A DNA stretch of 12,112 bases from Candidatus Competibacteraceae bacterium (GTDB lineage Bacteria; Pseudomonadota; Gammaproteobacteria; Competibacterales; Competibacteraceae). Location of the stretch: NCBI GenBank assembly GCA_020445005.1, contig JAGRHM010000212.1:3804-15915 (forward strand), given 5' to 3'. The notes beneath the pieces are model-generated. The model saw nothing but the letters and a program-made list of their open reading frames with translations, did no database searches and was not told the DNA's origin. Made by a program: the position numbers and the translations under genes. Below, in pieces: positions 6,048 through 12,112 of this stretch; the first letter of the stretch is position 1, and every line of letters begins with the position of its first letter.

Positions 6048-7188
6048 TCATGTCGCCGTCAGTTTGTTTTGCTGCTCCGTGGTGGTCGGTTTTCCGGGGT
6101 TGAGGAAGACCGTGGTCTCGGGCTCCCAGTTGCGCGTTGTGCCGCTCCAGCGTTCGGGGTGTTGGGCCTTGGCGGCCTGATAGAGGGCGTCACGGCGGGC
6201 GAGCAGGTCAATGTCCTCGCCGCGATGGCGCTGCGCGGGGGTGACGAATCGCAAGGCGCTGTGGCGGTGCTCGGTGTTGTACCAGCGTTCGAATCCATCG
6301 ACCCAGGTGCGGGCGTCATCAAGGCTCGCGAAGGGGTGTTCGGGGAACCCAGGATGGCCCTTGAGGGTGTTGAACAGCGACTCCGAGAAGGGATTGTCAT
6401 CGCTCACCGAGGGTCGGCTGAACGAGGGCACGACACCCAGGCGCTGCAAGGTCGCGAGCATGGTGGCGCCCTTCATGGGCGCGCCGTTGTCCGAATGCAG
6501 GACCAGGGCGTCAGCGCGCACGCCTTCGCGCAGGTGGGCCTTGCGGAAGACACTGGCCGCCTGCTCGGCGGATTCGCTCGGGTAGACCTCCCAGCCGACG
6601 ATCTTGCGACTGAAGACATCCATGATCAGGTACAGATAGAAGAAGGTTCCCCGCACCGTGGTGGCCAAATAGGTGATATCCCAACTCCAGACCTGATTGG
6701 GGCCGGTGGCGGTCAGTGGCGAGGGGCGCACGCGCGGGGGTGCCTTAGGCTTGCCGCGTCGGGCGAGTTGATCGGCGGCCCGCAGCACCCGGTAGAAGGT
6801 CGATTCCGAGGCCAGGTAGCGTCCCTGATCGGCCAGCGCTGGGACGATCTGATGCGGGGACAGGTGGGCGAATTCCGCCTGGTTGGCCACCGTCAGGATG
6901 GCGGCCTGCTCGGCGAGCGTGAGGCGGTTGGCGGGGGTGCGCACGACCTCGGGCGCGCGGTACTCGCACCGACGGCCATCGCCCTGGATGCCGCCCGCCT
7001 GACGCCAGCGCTGCAAGGTGCGGGCGCTCAGCCCGACGGCGGCGCAGGCGCGTTCCAGGCGCGCGCCCGCGCTGACCGCTTCAGCGATCCACCCGCTCAC
7101 CTGGACGCGCCGGGCGTGGGAGAGGGAGCGCCCGCGGGTTCCTCCCAGATCGCCCGGACTTTTTTTTGGAGCAACAACAAGGCCGCAG
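6048..7188 (-). CDS. IS3-family transposase OrfB (reached by -1 frameshift)
   Basis: OrfB is the catalytic part of an IS3 OrfAB transposase. The DDE residues are visible in VWSWDITYL (Asp), VLHSDNGAPM (Asp) and NPFSESLFNTLK (Glu), spaced as in the retroviral integrase core rve. The N-terminal portion has a helix-turn-helix, RACAAVGLSARTLQRWRQ. The C-terminus includes WVDGFERWYNTEHRHSALRFVTP, a standard IS3 ending. The true entry point is the A8 slippery run on the minus strand (7168-7161) shared with orfA, so the start given is approximate. The frame is intact, but because orfA has lost its 5' end the enzyme is unlikely to be made normally. Confidence 0.8.
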
Positions 7189-7482
7189 CCTCCGCCAGCG
7201 CCCGGTCCTTGCGTTGCAACTCCTTGGACAACTGGTTGATCTGCTCGCGCTCGGCGCGCTGCTCGGTGCGCTCGGCGCGGGTCGGTCGGGGGTCGTTGGC
7301 GTGCTGGCAGATGGTGCGCCAGGTGGCGATCTGCTCGGCAAAGAGCCCTTTGTGCCGGCAGTACGCGCCCAGATCCAGTTCGTTGAGGCCGGCCGTCTCC
7401 ACCACCGCCGCGAACTTCTCGGCGCCGCTCAGGACGCCGACCGGGCCGGGCGGGGTGGTCGCCAGCGCCGCCTGGTCGCCGG
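7097..7482 (-). pseudogene. IS3-family OrfA, 5' end missing
   Basis: The surviving peptide runs from about GDQAALATTPPGPVGVLSG through ETAGLNELDLGAYCRHKGLF to a coiled-coil region, QLSKELQRKDRALAEAAALL, and stops at 7097. The Leu-rich coiled coil just before the frameshift run is typical of OrfA dimerisation. The native start should lie a little upstream but has been replaced by the Tn7-like end; the frame continues into that end as far as an ATG near 7519, giving an accidental fusion with no ribosome site worth noting. The amount of OrfA lost cannot be measured without a full-length relative. Confidence 0.7.
7161..7168 (-). other. A8 slippery run, probable programmed -1 frameshift site
   Basis: On the minus strand eight consecutive A residues (CCAAAAAAAAGTCC) lie where the orfA and orfB frames overlap. 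The two frames differ by exactly -1, the arrangement used by most IS3 elements to make OrfAB. Confidence 0.75.
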
Positions 7483-7616
7483 TGTGATTTACAGAAGTGG
7501 GTGCAAATACGACAACCATCAATCAAGGCGTTAGGCCACTTTTCTCTAGAAGTCGTTGCAAATAACTACAGAAGTGGATGCAAGTGGATTAGAATTTACA
7601 GAAGTGAATGCAAATG
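7483..7616. repeat. Left transposon end with four TnsB-type repeats
   Basis: The terminal TGTGATTT is followed by 19-bp repeats at 7491-7509 (ACAGAAGTGGGTGCAAATA), 7546-7564 (degenerate, CTAGAAGTCGTTGCAAATA), 7568-7586 (ACAGAAGTGGATGCAAGTG) and 7598-7616 (ACAGAAGTGAATGCAAATG). All face the same way, with start-to-start spacings of 55, 22 and 30 bases. The array lies directly upstream of tnsA, so TnsB bound here could also repress its own operon. Confidence 0.87.
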
Positions 7617-7641
7617 AATTAGGATTCAGGCCATTTTATTT

Positions 7642-8379
7642 ATGGTTGCCCGTTCGATCCCCAAGAATTATCGGAACGTCACCGGCCGGTTCGCCAGCGC
7701 CAAGAACCAGAATTTGATCGGGTTCGAATCGACGCTAGAGAAGGATTTTTTCCTGCTCCTGGAGTTTGACCGTCGGGTTGAATCGTTTGAAGAACAACCG
7801 GTGACGATCGCGTATCGTGGCCTTGAAGGTCGAGTCTGTCACTACACGCCCGATGCGCTCGTCCGCTATCAAGCCGCATTAGCGGGCGAACCTGACGGGC
7901 AGCCGGTTCTGTACGAAGTCAAATACCGGAGTGACTTGCGTGAACACGGTGTGGAGTACCGGCCTAAATTCAAGGCGGCCAGGCGTTATGCCCTGGACCG
8001 AGGATGGCGATTTCGTGTCGTCACCGAGCGGGAAATTCGCACCTCGCGCTTGAGTAACATTCGTTTTCTCTTGCGTTATCGCCGAATGCGGGTTGACGAT
8101 CAAGACCGGGATGCCCTGTTGGCGACGCTCCGCAAGCAGGGTCCCCTCAAGCCCCCGACGCTGTTAGCCCTCACGTACCCCGATGCTTGCCGATACGCCG
8201 AGACTTTAGCCGCATTATGGCACTTGGTGGCTATCGGGCAGATCGGGGTCGATCTGGATCAGTTACTGACCCCACACAGCGTACTACGCTTCGGTACTGC
8301 GGGTGTCGATCAGGATCGCCGTCACCGCATCACGCCCGTTCTGGAACCGTTGAGGGAGAAGGGGGATGACCATCGCTGA
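7642..8379 (+). CDS. tnsA: TnsA-like transposon endonuclease
   Basis: TnsA cuts the 5' strands at the transposon ends, so that together with TnsB it gives cut-and-paste movement. This 245-residue protein has the PD-(D/E)XK nuclease core in its first half: Glu33 in ESTLEKDFFLL, Asp71 in HYTPDALVRY, and Glu92-Val-Lys94 in VLYEVKYRSD. RFRVVTEREIRTSRLSNIRFL after the core is the usual link to the C-terminal winged-helix region, here about residues 150-245, which would contact TnsC. The length is close to Tn7 TnsA. The ATG at 7642 has no strong ribosome site, but no better start is in frame. The gene overlaps tnsB by 14 bases. Its presence, with all three nuclease residues, argues against a Tn5053/Tn402-type replicative element, which lacks TnsA. 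Confidence 0.88.
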   Translation: MVARSIPKNYRNVTGRFASAKNQNLIGFESTLEKDFFLLLEFDRRVESFEEQPVTIAYRGLEGRVCHYTPDALVRYQAALAGEPDGQPVLYEVKYRSDLREHGVEYRPKFKAARRYALDRGWRFRVVTEREIRTSRLSNIRFLLRYRRMRVDDQDRDALLATLRKQGPLKPPTLLALTYPDACRYAETLAALWHLVAIGQIGVDLDQLLTPHSVLRFGTAGVDQDRRHRITPVLEPLREKGDDHR

Positions 8380-10081
8380 ACCGGGGATCGCCGCGCCTCC
8401 CGATCTCAGTAAAATTTCCGATACGGACTGGCAGATCGCGGATGCACGCTACGCCGCGATTCGTCCCCTGCTGGAAACCGAACGCTGTACGGCGACCGAA
8501 GTCGCTCAGCAGGCCCAGCAGATCGGCGTGCATAGGGTCACGCTGTATCGCTGGCTCAACCGTTTCAAAACGTCAGGGCAACGTTCGGCGCTACTGCCTG
8601 ACCACCGGAATGGCGGTCGTGGCCAAAGCCGGTTGAGCGACGCTACGGAAACGTTACTCAGCGCGAGCATCGAAGACCATTACTTGACGGCCCAGAAGCC
8701 GAGCGTGGCGGCCACCTACCAAGAGTTGCGCCGTCGCTGTCGCCAAGCTGATGTCAAGGCTCCCCATGTGAATACGCTGCGTGCGCGCATCGCGAGGATC
8801 GCTGGCCCGGTGCGTTTGGGTCGGCGCGAAGGCGCGCGGACAGCGCGTGATCGGTATGATCCGGTGACCGGGTCTTTTCCGAACGCGGACTGGCCGCTGG
8901 CGATGATCCAAATCGACCACACCCTCGCGGACGTGCTGGTGGTCGACGACCGCCAACGACTGCCGATCGGTCGGCCCACCCTGACCGTGGCCATCGATGT
9001 GTTCAGCCGGGGCGTGGTCGGTTTTTATCTCGCCTTGGACCCGCCCTGCGCCCTGTCGGTGGGACTCTGTCTGGCGCAGGCCATCCTGCCCAAGGAGACT
9101 TGGCTGGCCCGGCACGGGATTGACACTCCCTGGCCCATCGGCGGGCTGATGGACTGCGTCCATGCGGATAACGCGCCGGAGTTTCGCGGTGCGATGGTGC
9201 AGCGGGCCTGCGCCGAATACGGCATCGACTTGCACTGGCGGCCGGTGGGGCGACCGCATTTTGGCGGTCATATCGAACGGCTGTGTGGCACGCTCAACCA
9301 GGCCATCCACACCTTGCCGGGCACCACCTTTTCCAACCCCGCAGCCCGCGGCGACTACCCCTCGGAACAGAAGGCGGCGATGACCCTCGACGAGCTCGAA
9401 CGCTGGCTGGCCGTCTACATCACCCAGGTTTACCACCAAAAGCTCCATCACGGCATCGGCATGTCGCCGCTCAAGAAATATGAACAGGGCCTCCTCGGCA
9501 ACCCTGAGCGGCTCGGTGGGGGCCGACGTCCTCTCCCTGCCGATCCCGAACGGTTACGGCTCGATTTTCTCCCCTACGTAGAACGGACCGTGCAACCCTA
9601 TGGGTTGCGGATCGACGAAATCTACTATTACCACGATGTCCTCAAACCGTGGATTCACGCCGCCCGGCCGGGGGCCGCGCGCGCGCCGCGCACGTTCGTC
9701 GTGCGGCGCGACCCGCGCGATATCAGCACCGTGTTTTTCTTCGATCCCGAACTGAAGCAGTATTTTCCCATTCCTTACCGCCGGCTGGCGGCGCCGAGCA
9801 TGAGCCTCTGGGAATTGCGCGAGGTGCGTCGCCGGCTCAAGGCCGAAGGCCGACAAAGCATCGACGAAAATGCACTGTTTGCCGGTTACGAGCGCCTCCG
9901 CCAGATCGAAGCGCAAGCCATCGATACCACGCAAAACCGCCGCCGCGCCCAGCGGCGGGATCATCACCGACAACGCGAACCGCTTCAGATCGCGGTCGGT
10001 CCCACGCCGCCCCCCGATGCCCCGGTGGAAAATCTTACCGACACGATCACGCCCTTTGCCGATCGCCAGGTGGGCCGCTAA
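8366..10081 (+). CDS. tnsB: TnsB/TniA-like DDE transposase
   Basis: TnsB binds the end repeats and performs 3' strand cleavage and joining. The 571-residue protein begins with a helix-turn-helix region (ATEVAQQAQQIGVHRVTLYRWLNRF, about 43-67). It has an rve-type catalytic core with Asp184 in MIQIDHTLAD, Asp268 in VHADNAPEFRG and Glu304 in FGGHIERLCGTLN. YLALDPPCALSVGLCLAQAI is typical of TnsB/TniA proteins. A beta-barrel follows (around 400-470), and the basic tail may touch TnsC. GAGAAGGGGG lies before the ATG, and the start sits inside the tnsA gene, so the two are probably translationally coupled. The catalytic triad is complete. The gene is intact, with no insertion or frameshift. Confidence 0.92.
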   Translation: MTIAEPGIAAPPDLSKISDTDWQIADARYAAIRPLLETERCTATEVAQQAQQIGVHRVTLYRWLNRFKTSGQRSALLPDHRNGGRGQSRLSDATETLLSASIEDHYLTAQKPSVAATYQELRRRCRQADVKAPHVNTLRARIARIAGPVRLGRREGARTARDRYDPVTGSFPNADWPLAMIQIDHTLADVLVVDDRQRLPIGRPTLTVAIDVFSRGVVGFYLALDPPCALSVGLCLAQAILPKETWLARHGIDTPWPIGGLMDCVHADNAPEFRGAMVQRACAEYGIDLHWRPVGRPHFGGHIERLCGTLNQAIHTLPGTTFSNPAARGDYPSEQKAAMTLDELERWLAVYITQVYHQKLHHGIGMSPLKKYEQGLLGNPERLGGGRRPLPADPERLRLDFLPYVERTVQPYGLRIDEIYYYHDVLKPWIHAARPGAARAPRTFVVRRDPRDISTVFFFDPELKQYFPIPYRRLAAPSMSLWELREVRRRLKAEGRQSIDENALFAGYERLRQIEAQAIDTTQNRRRAQRRDHHRQREPLQIAVGPTPPPDAPVENLTDTITPFADRQVGR

Positions 10082-10086
10082 CGCCA

Positions 10087-10998
10087 ATGAAAGACGAATC
10101 CGACTACCTCCACCTCGATCCGAGCACCCGCGCCCAGATGGATCGGCCACCGGACGAGCGCTTGCTGTGGCTGCTAGAGCCGCGCTGGATCGGCTATACC
10201 GGTGCGCAAACCGCCTTGAGCCGTCTGGAGGCCTTGATGCGCCATCCACCGCTCCATCGGATGCCCAACCTGCTGCTGGTCGGACCCACGAATAACGGCA
10301 AAACCTGTATCGTTCAGCACTTTGCCGAGCGCTATCCCGCCCGCCTCGATCCCGAGGGCGAACGCCGCCGGTACCCGGTCATCACGCTCCAGATGCCACC
10401 GGTTCCCGACGAAGGCCGGCTCTACGAAGAAGTGTTGGAACACCTGCAGGCCCCCTATCGGTCGCGGATGCCGGCCGCGCACAAGCTGGCGCAGGTCCGG
10501 TTGCTGCTACGCCACCTGAAAGTCAAGCTGTTGATTGTCGATGAGCTACATCACTTATTGGCCAGCCGTCTCGAACAGCAGCGGATCGTACTCAACACCC
10601 TCAAATTTCTCGGCAATGATCTGCAAATCCCCCTGGTGGGCGTGGGCACCGCCGACGCGCTGCGCGCCATCCAGACCGACCCGCAGCTGGCCAATCGGTT
10701 CCAACCCGTGGCGCTGCCCAAATGGACTTTGAATGAGGAGTACCGCAAGCTGCTGGCCAGCTTCGAGCGCCTGCTTCCCCTGCGCCAACCCTCTTATCTT
10801 CATCATCCTGATTTGGCAACGGAGTTGCTGGCCCTGAGCGAGGGCACCATCGGCGATTTGGCCACGGTATTGAACCTGGCCGTTGAAGCCGCCATCCGCT
10901 CCGGGCAAGAACGGATCGACCGACCGTTGCTTCGCAACCTGGCGTGGGACCCGCCTTCACTCCAGCGCCGACGAGCCAGCGCGTTGGCCGATGGATAG
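10087..10998 (+). CDS. tnsC: TnsC/TniB-like AAA+ ATPase
   Basis: TnsC links the target selector to the transposase by forming ATP-dependent filaments on DNA. I chose the ATG at 10087, 5 bases after the tnsB stop; a much longer frame open upstream runs through tnsB in another frame and is spurious. The protein is 303 residues, short like TniB rather than the longer Tn7 TnsC. Walker A is GPTNNGKT at 66-73, Walker B LLIVDELHH at 148-156, the sensor VGVGTADA at 184-191 and the likely arginine finger Arg204 in LANRF. ARLDPEGERRRYPVITLQMP is characteristic of TniB. No ribosome site is obvious, so coupling with tnsB is likely. TniB normally works with TniQ, which is absent here. Confidence 0.9.
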   Translation: MKDESDYLHLDPSTRAQMDRPPDERLLWLLEPRWIGYTGAQTALSRLEALMRHPPLHRMPNLLLVGPTNNGKTCIVQHFAERYPARLDPEGERRRYPVITLQMPPVPDEGRLYEEVLEHLQAPYRSRMPAAHKLAQVRLLLRHLKVKLLIVDELHHLLASRLEQQRIVLNTLKFLGNDLQIPLVGVGTADALRAIQTDPQLANRFQPVALPKWTLNEEYRKLLASFERLLPLRQPSYLHHPDLATELLALSEGTIGDLATVLNLAVEAAIRSGQERIDRPLLRNLAWDPPSLQRRRASALADG

Positions 10999-11812
10999 GA
11001 ATGCCGCCCTGTGGCTTGAGTTGGAACTGGATCGTCTGTCCTTGCGTGCCCAACGTCCGAAACAGTCATTACCCTGGCCCACGGCGGAAGAAATAGAGAC
11101 GGTCCGGATGCTGGGTTTTGTCGATCCCGTCACGGTCCGTTCTATCCCGGGTACACACCCGACCCACTACGAAATCCTATCCGGCGAAAAACAGTGGCTC
11201 ACCGCACAAAAAGCGGGACTATCAAGAATCGCGGTGCTCGTTCGCGACAGCCTGGATGATCATGCGGTCCAGCGCATGCAGAGTTTGTCAACAGAAAGCG
11301 TCCCGTTAAATCCGATTCAGGAGGCGCAGAGGCTACAACAACGAGTGCAGCAGGGTATCACCGTCACCGACGCGGGGGCGGCCTTGGGCTACTCGCGGAC
11401 GGCGGCGTCGCACTTGCTCCGTCTCCTGCGCCTGGAGTCCCTCGTTCAGCAATGGATCGCCGAGGGAACGCTTTCGGTCGGGCAAGCCAAAGTCCTGGTT
11501 GGGCTGGAACCCAAGCGCCAGCTCCATCTGGCCCACCGCATTCGCCACGAGCGGCTGACCGTTCGGCAAGTCGAAGCGCTGATGCGCCAGATCCGCCGCG
11601 ATCCCCGTGATCCGGCCACGATCCCGTTTGATGCCGACCCACGCGGCCCCGATCACCGGTGGTTCGAAGCCCGCTTGTCCGAACAGCTCGGTGTCCCCGT
11701 CACCGTCGAGTATGCCAGAGACGGCGCTGGACGTTTGATCCTCGCTTTCAGCGATCTGGAAATACTCGATGGTTTGCTCGAACGACTCGGCTATTGCGAT
11801 GATGCCGATTGA
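10991..11812 (+). CDS. ParB-family protein encoded by the Tn7-like transposon
   Basis: ParB proteins bind parS DNA and clamp on it using CTP. I chose ATG 10991, which overlaps the tnsC stop by 8 bases, over an upstream ATG at 10883 buried in tnsC. The 273 residues have all three ParB parts: an N-terminal ParB/Srx domain (about 35-90, GFVDPVTVRS, HYEILSGEKQWLTAQKAGL), a KorB-type helix-turn-helix (about 110-170, ITVTDAGAALGYSRTAASHLL, LSVGQAKVLVGLE) and a dimerisation domain at 222-268 (WFEARLSEQLGVPVTVEYAR). The CTP motifs look worn: GERRxRA reads GEKQWLTA, and ENxQR is replaced by LSTES at 99-103. It stands where tniQ is expected and no parA is present, so I infer a transposition role, perhaps target choice or immunity. 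Confidence 0.85.
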   Translation: MDRNAALWLELELDRLSLRAQRPKQSLPWPTAEEIETVRMLGFVDPVTVRSIPGTHPTHYEILSGEKQWLTAQKAGLSRIAVLVRDSLDDHAVQRMQSLSTESVPLNPIQEAQRLQQRVQQGITVTDAGAALGYSRTAASHLLRLLRLESLVQQWIAEGTLSVGQAKVLVGLEPKRQLHLAHRIRHERLTVRQVEALMRQIRRDPRDPATIPFDADPRGPDHRWFEARLSEQLGVPVTVEYARDGAGRLILAFSDLEILDGLLERLGYCDDAD

Positions 11813-11818
11813 TAGGCT

Positions 11819-11848
11819 ACCGCTTCAAACGCGGTGTCTGTTGTTTTT
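11819..11848 (+). terminator. Weak intrinsic terminator after the transposon operon
   Basis: ACCGC (11819-11823) and GCGGT (11831-11835) form a 5-bp stem, followed by GTCTGTTGTTTTTT. The short stem makes it weak, but its position straight after the last stop and before the right-end repeats is appropriate. Confidence 0.4.
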
Positions 11849-11853
11849 TGCTC

Positions 11854-12013
11854 CAGTCGCATCTACTTTTATAGGTTGTCGCGGCGACTTCTGTAAACCA
11901 TCCCGTTCCTCAAAAGCAGTGGTATTACCACTCTCATTTGCATCCACTTCTGTCAATTCTAATCCATTTGCATCCACTTCTGTCGATATTTGCACCCACT
12001 TCTGTAAATCACA
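11854..12013. repeat. Right transposon end with three clear and two weak TnsB-type repeats
   Basis: On the minus strand, after TGTGATTT, the 19-bp repeat occurs at 12005-11987 (ACAGAAGTGGGTGCAAATA, identical to the left terminal copy), 11983-11965 and 11953-11935 (both ACAGAAGTGGATGCAAATG), with degenerate copies at 11894-11876 and 11872-11854. Start-to-start spacings are 22, 30, 59 and 22. The 22/30 pattern also occurs in the left end. Confidence 0.87.
11918..11932. promoter_or_regulatory. Perfect palindrome AGTGGTATTACCACT in the right end
   Basis: Seven-base arms AGTGGTA and TACCACT are perfect inverted copies around one T. It lies in the gap between TnsB-type repeats and is not part of the repeat pattern. 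Since the element encodes a ParB-family DNA-binding dimer, this is the best candidate in the window for its binding site. It does not resemble the canonical parS or the KorB operator. Confidence 0.4.
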
Positions 12014-12112
12014 CTTGATGACTTCGCCGCTTTGCACGAATAAGGGCACCCGGACGACCGCGCCCGTTTCCAGGGTTGCTGGCTTACCGCCGCCGCCAGA
12101 GGTATCGCCACG
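12014..12112 (-). pseudogene. efp: Elongation factor P, C-terminal part, cut by the transposon
   Basis: EF-P enters the ribosome E site and relieves stalling at polyproline. The minus strand from the window edge reads [20 protein letters not shown] then [13 protein letters not shown] without interruption, the C-terminal OB-fold of EF-P. Native proteins continue with about 12-14 residues, such as VDTRSGEYVSRVK in E. coli. Here the Lys codon at 12016-12014 is followed at once by the transposon end, TGT. The frame stays open into the transposon for 62 codons ([20 protein letters not shown] and on) to a stop at 11827-11825. The N-terminal portion is outside the window. Whether the altered protein works is unknown; the last strand of the domain would be replaced. 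Confidence 0.85.

Larger units (their letters stand above)
6025..7482 (-). mobile_element. IS3-family element, truncated at its 5' (orfA) end
   Basis: The intact end starts near 6025 with TGTCAAGGTAGTTGTCGCA, close behind the orfB stop at 6048-6050, as is usual in the IS3 family. At the other side the orfA frame runs into the left end of the Tn7-like transposon at 7483, with no start codon of its own and no matching inverted repeat left. The element is therefore a remnant. The 6025 boundary is inferred from the loss of coding homology, not from a paired repeat. Confidence 0.65.
7483..12013 (+). mobile_element. Compact Tn7-like transposon: TnsA-TnsB-TnsC plus ParB-like, no cargo
   Basis: The two boundaries are inverted copies beginning TGTGATTTACAGAAGTGGGT and continuing GCAAATA, with the 5'-TG...CA-3' ends of Mu/Tn7-type transposons. 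Each end has several copies of a 19-bp repeat, the expected TnsB-binding sites. The 4531 bp between hold only four genes, all on the plus strand and nearly touching, with a TnsA endonuclease as first gene. No tniQ/tnsD, tnsE or CRISPR gene is present, and no cargo. A 5-bp target duplication, normal for the family, is not found: the left flank is GCCGG and the right flank CTTGA. The left flank is IS3 orfA, the right flank efp. Confidence 0.9.

Noticed and set aside
6069..7487. Long plus-strand frame of 472 residues
   Set aside because: It is the GC-rich shadow of the IS3 transposase on the minus strand; the DDE motifs and IS3 layout are on the other strand, and this frame has no recognisable domain or ribosome site.
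8654..9451. Minus-strand frame of 265 residues inside tnsB
   Set aside because: It is antisense to the DDE core and has no recognisable domain, a typical high-GC shadow frame.
9649..10086. N-terminal extension of tnsC
   Set aside because: The open frame runs through tnsB in another phase, gives low-complexity Arg/Pro-rich sequence, and TniB-like homology starts after the ATG at 10087.
10883..10990. Earlier start for the ParB-like gene
   Set aside because: The added residues overlap tnsC coding sequence and do not resemble a ParB N-terminus; ATG 10991 at the tnsC stop is the usual overlap start.
7478..12018. 5-bp target duplication of the Tn7-like element
   Set aside because: GCCGG at 7478-7482 and CTTGA at 12014-12018 do not match, and shifting the boundary by a base or two does not help.
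11825..12049. Independent 74-residue minus-strand gene
   Set aside because: Its N-terminal residues are EF-P C-terminus and the rest is transposon end read through; it is a junction frame, not a gene.
12014..12112. Canonical parS or KorB operator in the efp flank
   Set aside because: I found neither TGTTTCACGTGAAACA-like nor TTTAGC-GCTAAA-like sequence in the 99 bases visible.

Overview
The window looks like accessory DNA from a proteobacterium, most likely a gammaproteobacterium. The clearest chromosomal marker is the last 99 bases, which encode on the minus strand the C-terminal part of elongation factor P; this peptide is closest, from memory, to gammaproteobacterial EF-P. The rest is mobile DNA layered on mobile DNA. 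No organism below class level can be named from the sequence alone.

Layout. 1-372: GC-rich end of an unrecognised gene. 406-527: two perfect 61-bp tandem repeats. 544-798 (minus): small unknown gene with a good ribosome site. 1088-1446: a 359-bp MITE-like element with 36-bp inverted ends that abuts, and appears to truncate, a D5/P4-type replicative helicase whose C-terminal part runs to 2445. 2750-4238: a complete IS4-like insertion sequence with inverted ends and a 9-bp target duplication. About 4357-4994: an IS200-type element (tnpA only) with matching terminal hairpins and three further hairpins after tnpA. 5165-5893: an unknown 207-residue gene with a plausible promoter, an overlapping palindrome and a terminator. 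5964-6023: the beginning of another gene, cut off by an IS3-family element (about 6025-7482) that has lost its 5' end. The helicase and the small phage/ICE-like genes suggest that 1-6000 is the remains of an integrated phage satellite or integrative element.

The main find is 7483-12013, a compact 4.5-kb Tn7-like transposon. Both ends start TGTGATTTACAG and carry several copies of a 19-bp repeat, the expected TnsB sites. Inside is one tightly packed operon: tnsA (PD-(D/E)XK endonuclease), tnsB (DDE transposase), tnsC (TniB-type AAA+ ATPase), then a full-length ParB-family protein. There is no TniQ/TnsD gene and no cargo. The ParB-like protein occupies the place of the target selector, its CTP-binding motifs look degenerate, and a perfect 15-bp palindrome lies within the right end. 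The right end sits inside the 3' part of efp. The left end abuts the broken IS3 orfA, and the two flanks do not match, so the locus has been rearranged after insertion.

How it would work together: by analogy with Tn7, TnsA and TnsB would cut and join the ends, TnsC would carry the ATP-dependent choice of target, and the ParB-like protein is the candidate for telling TnsC where to go. That last role is inference from gene order and from the absence of TniQ.
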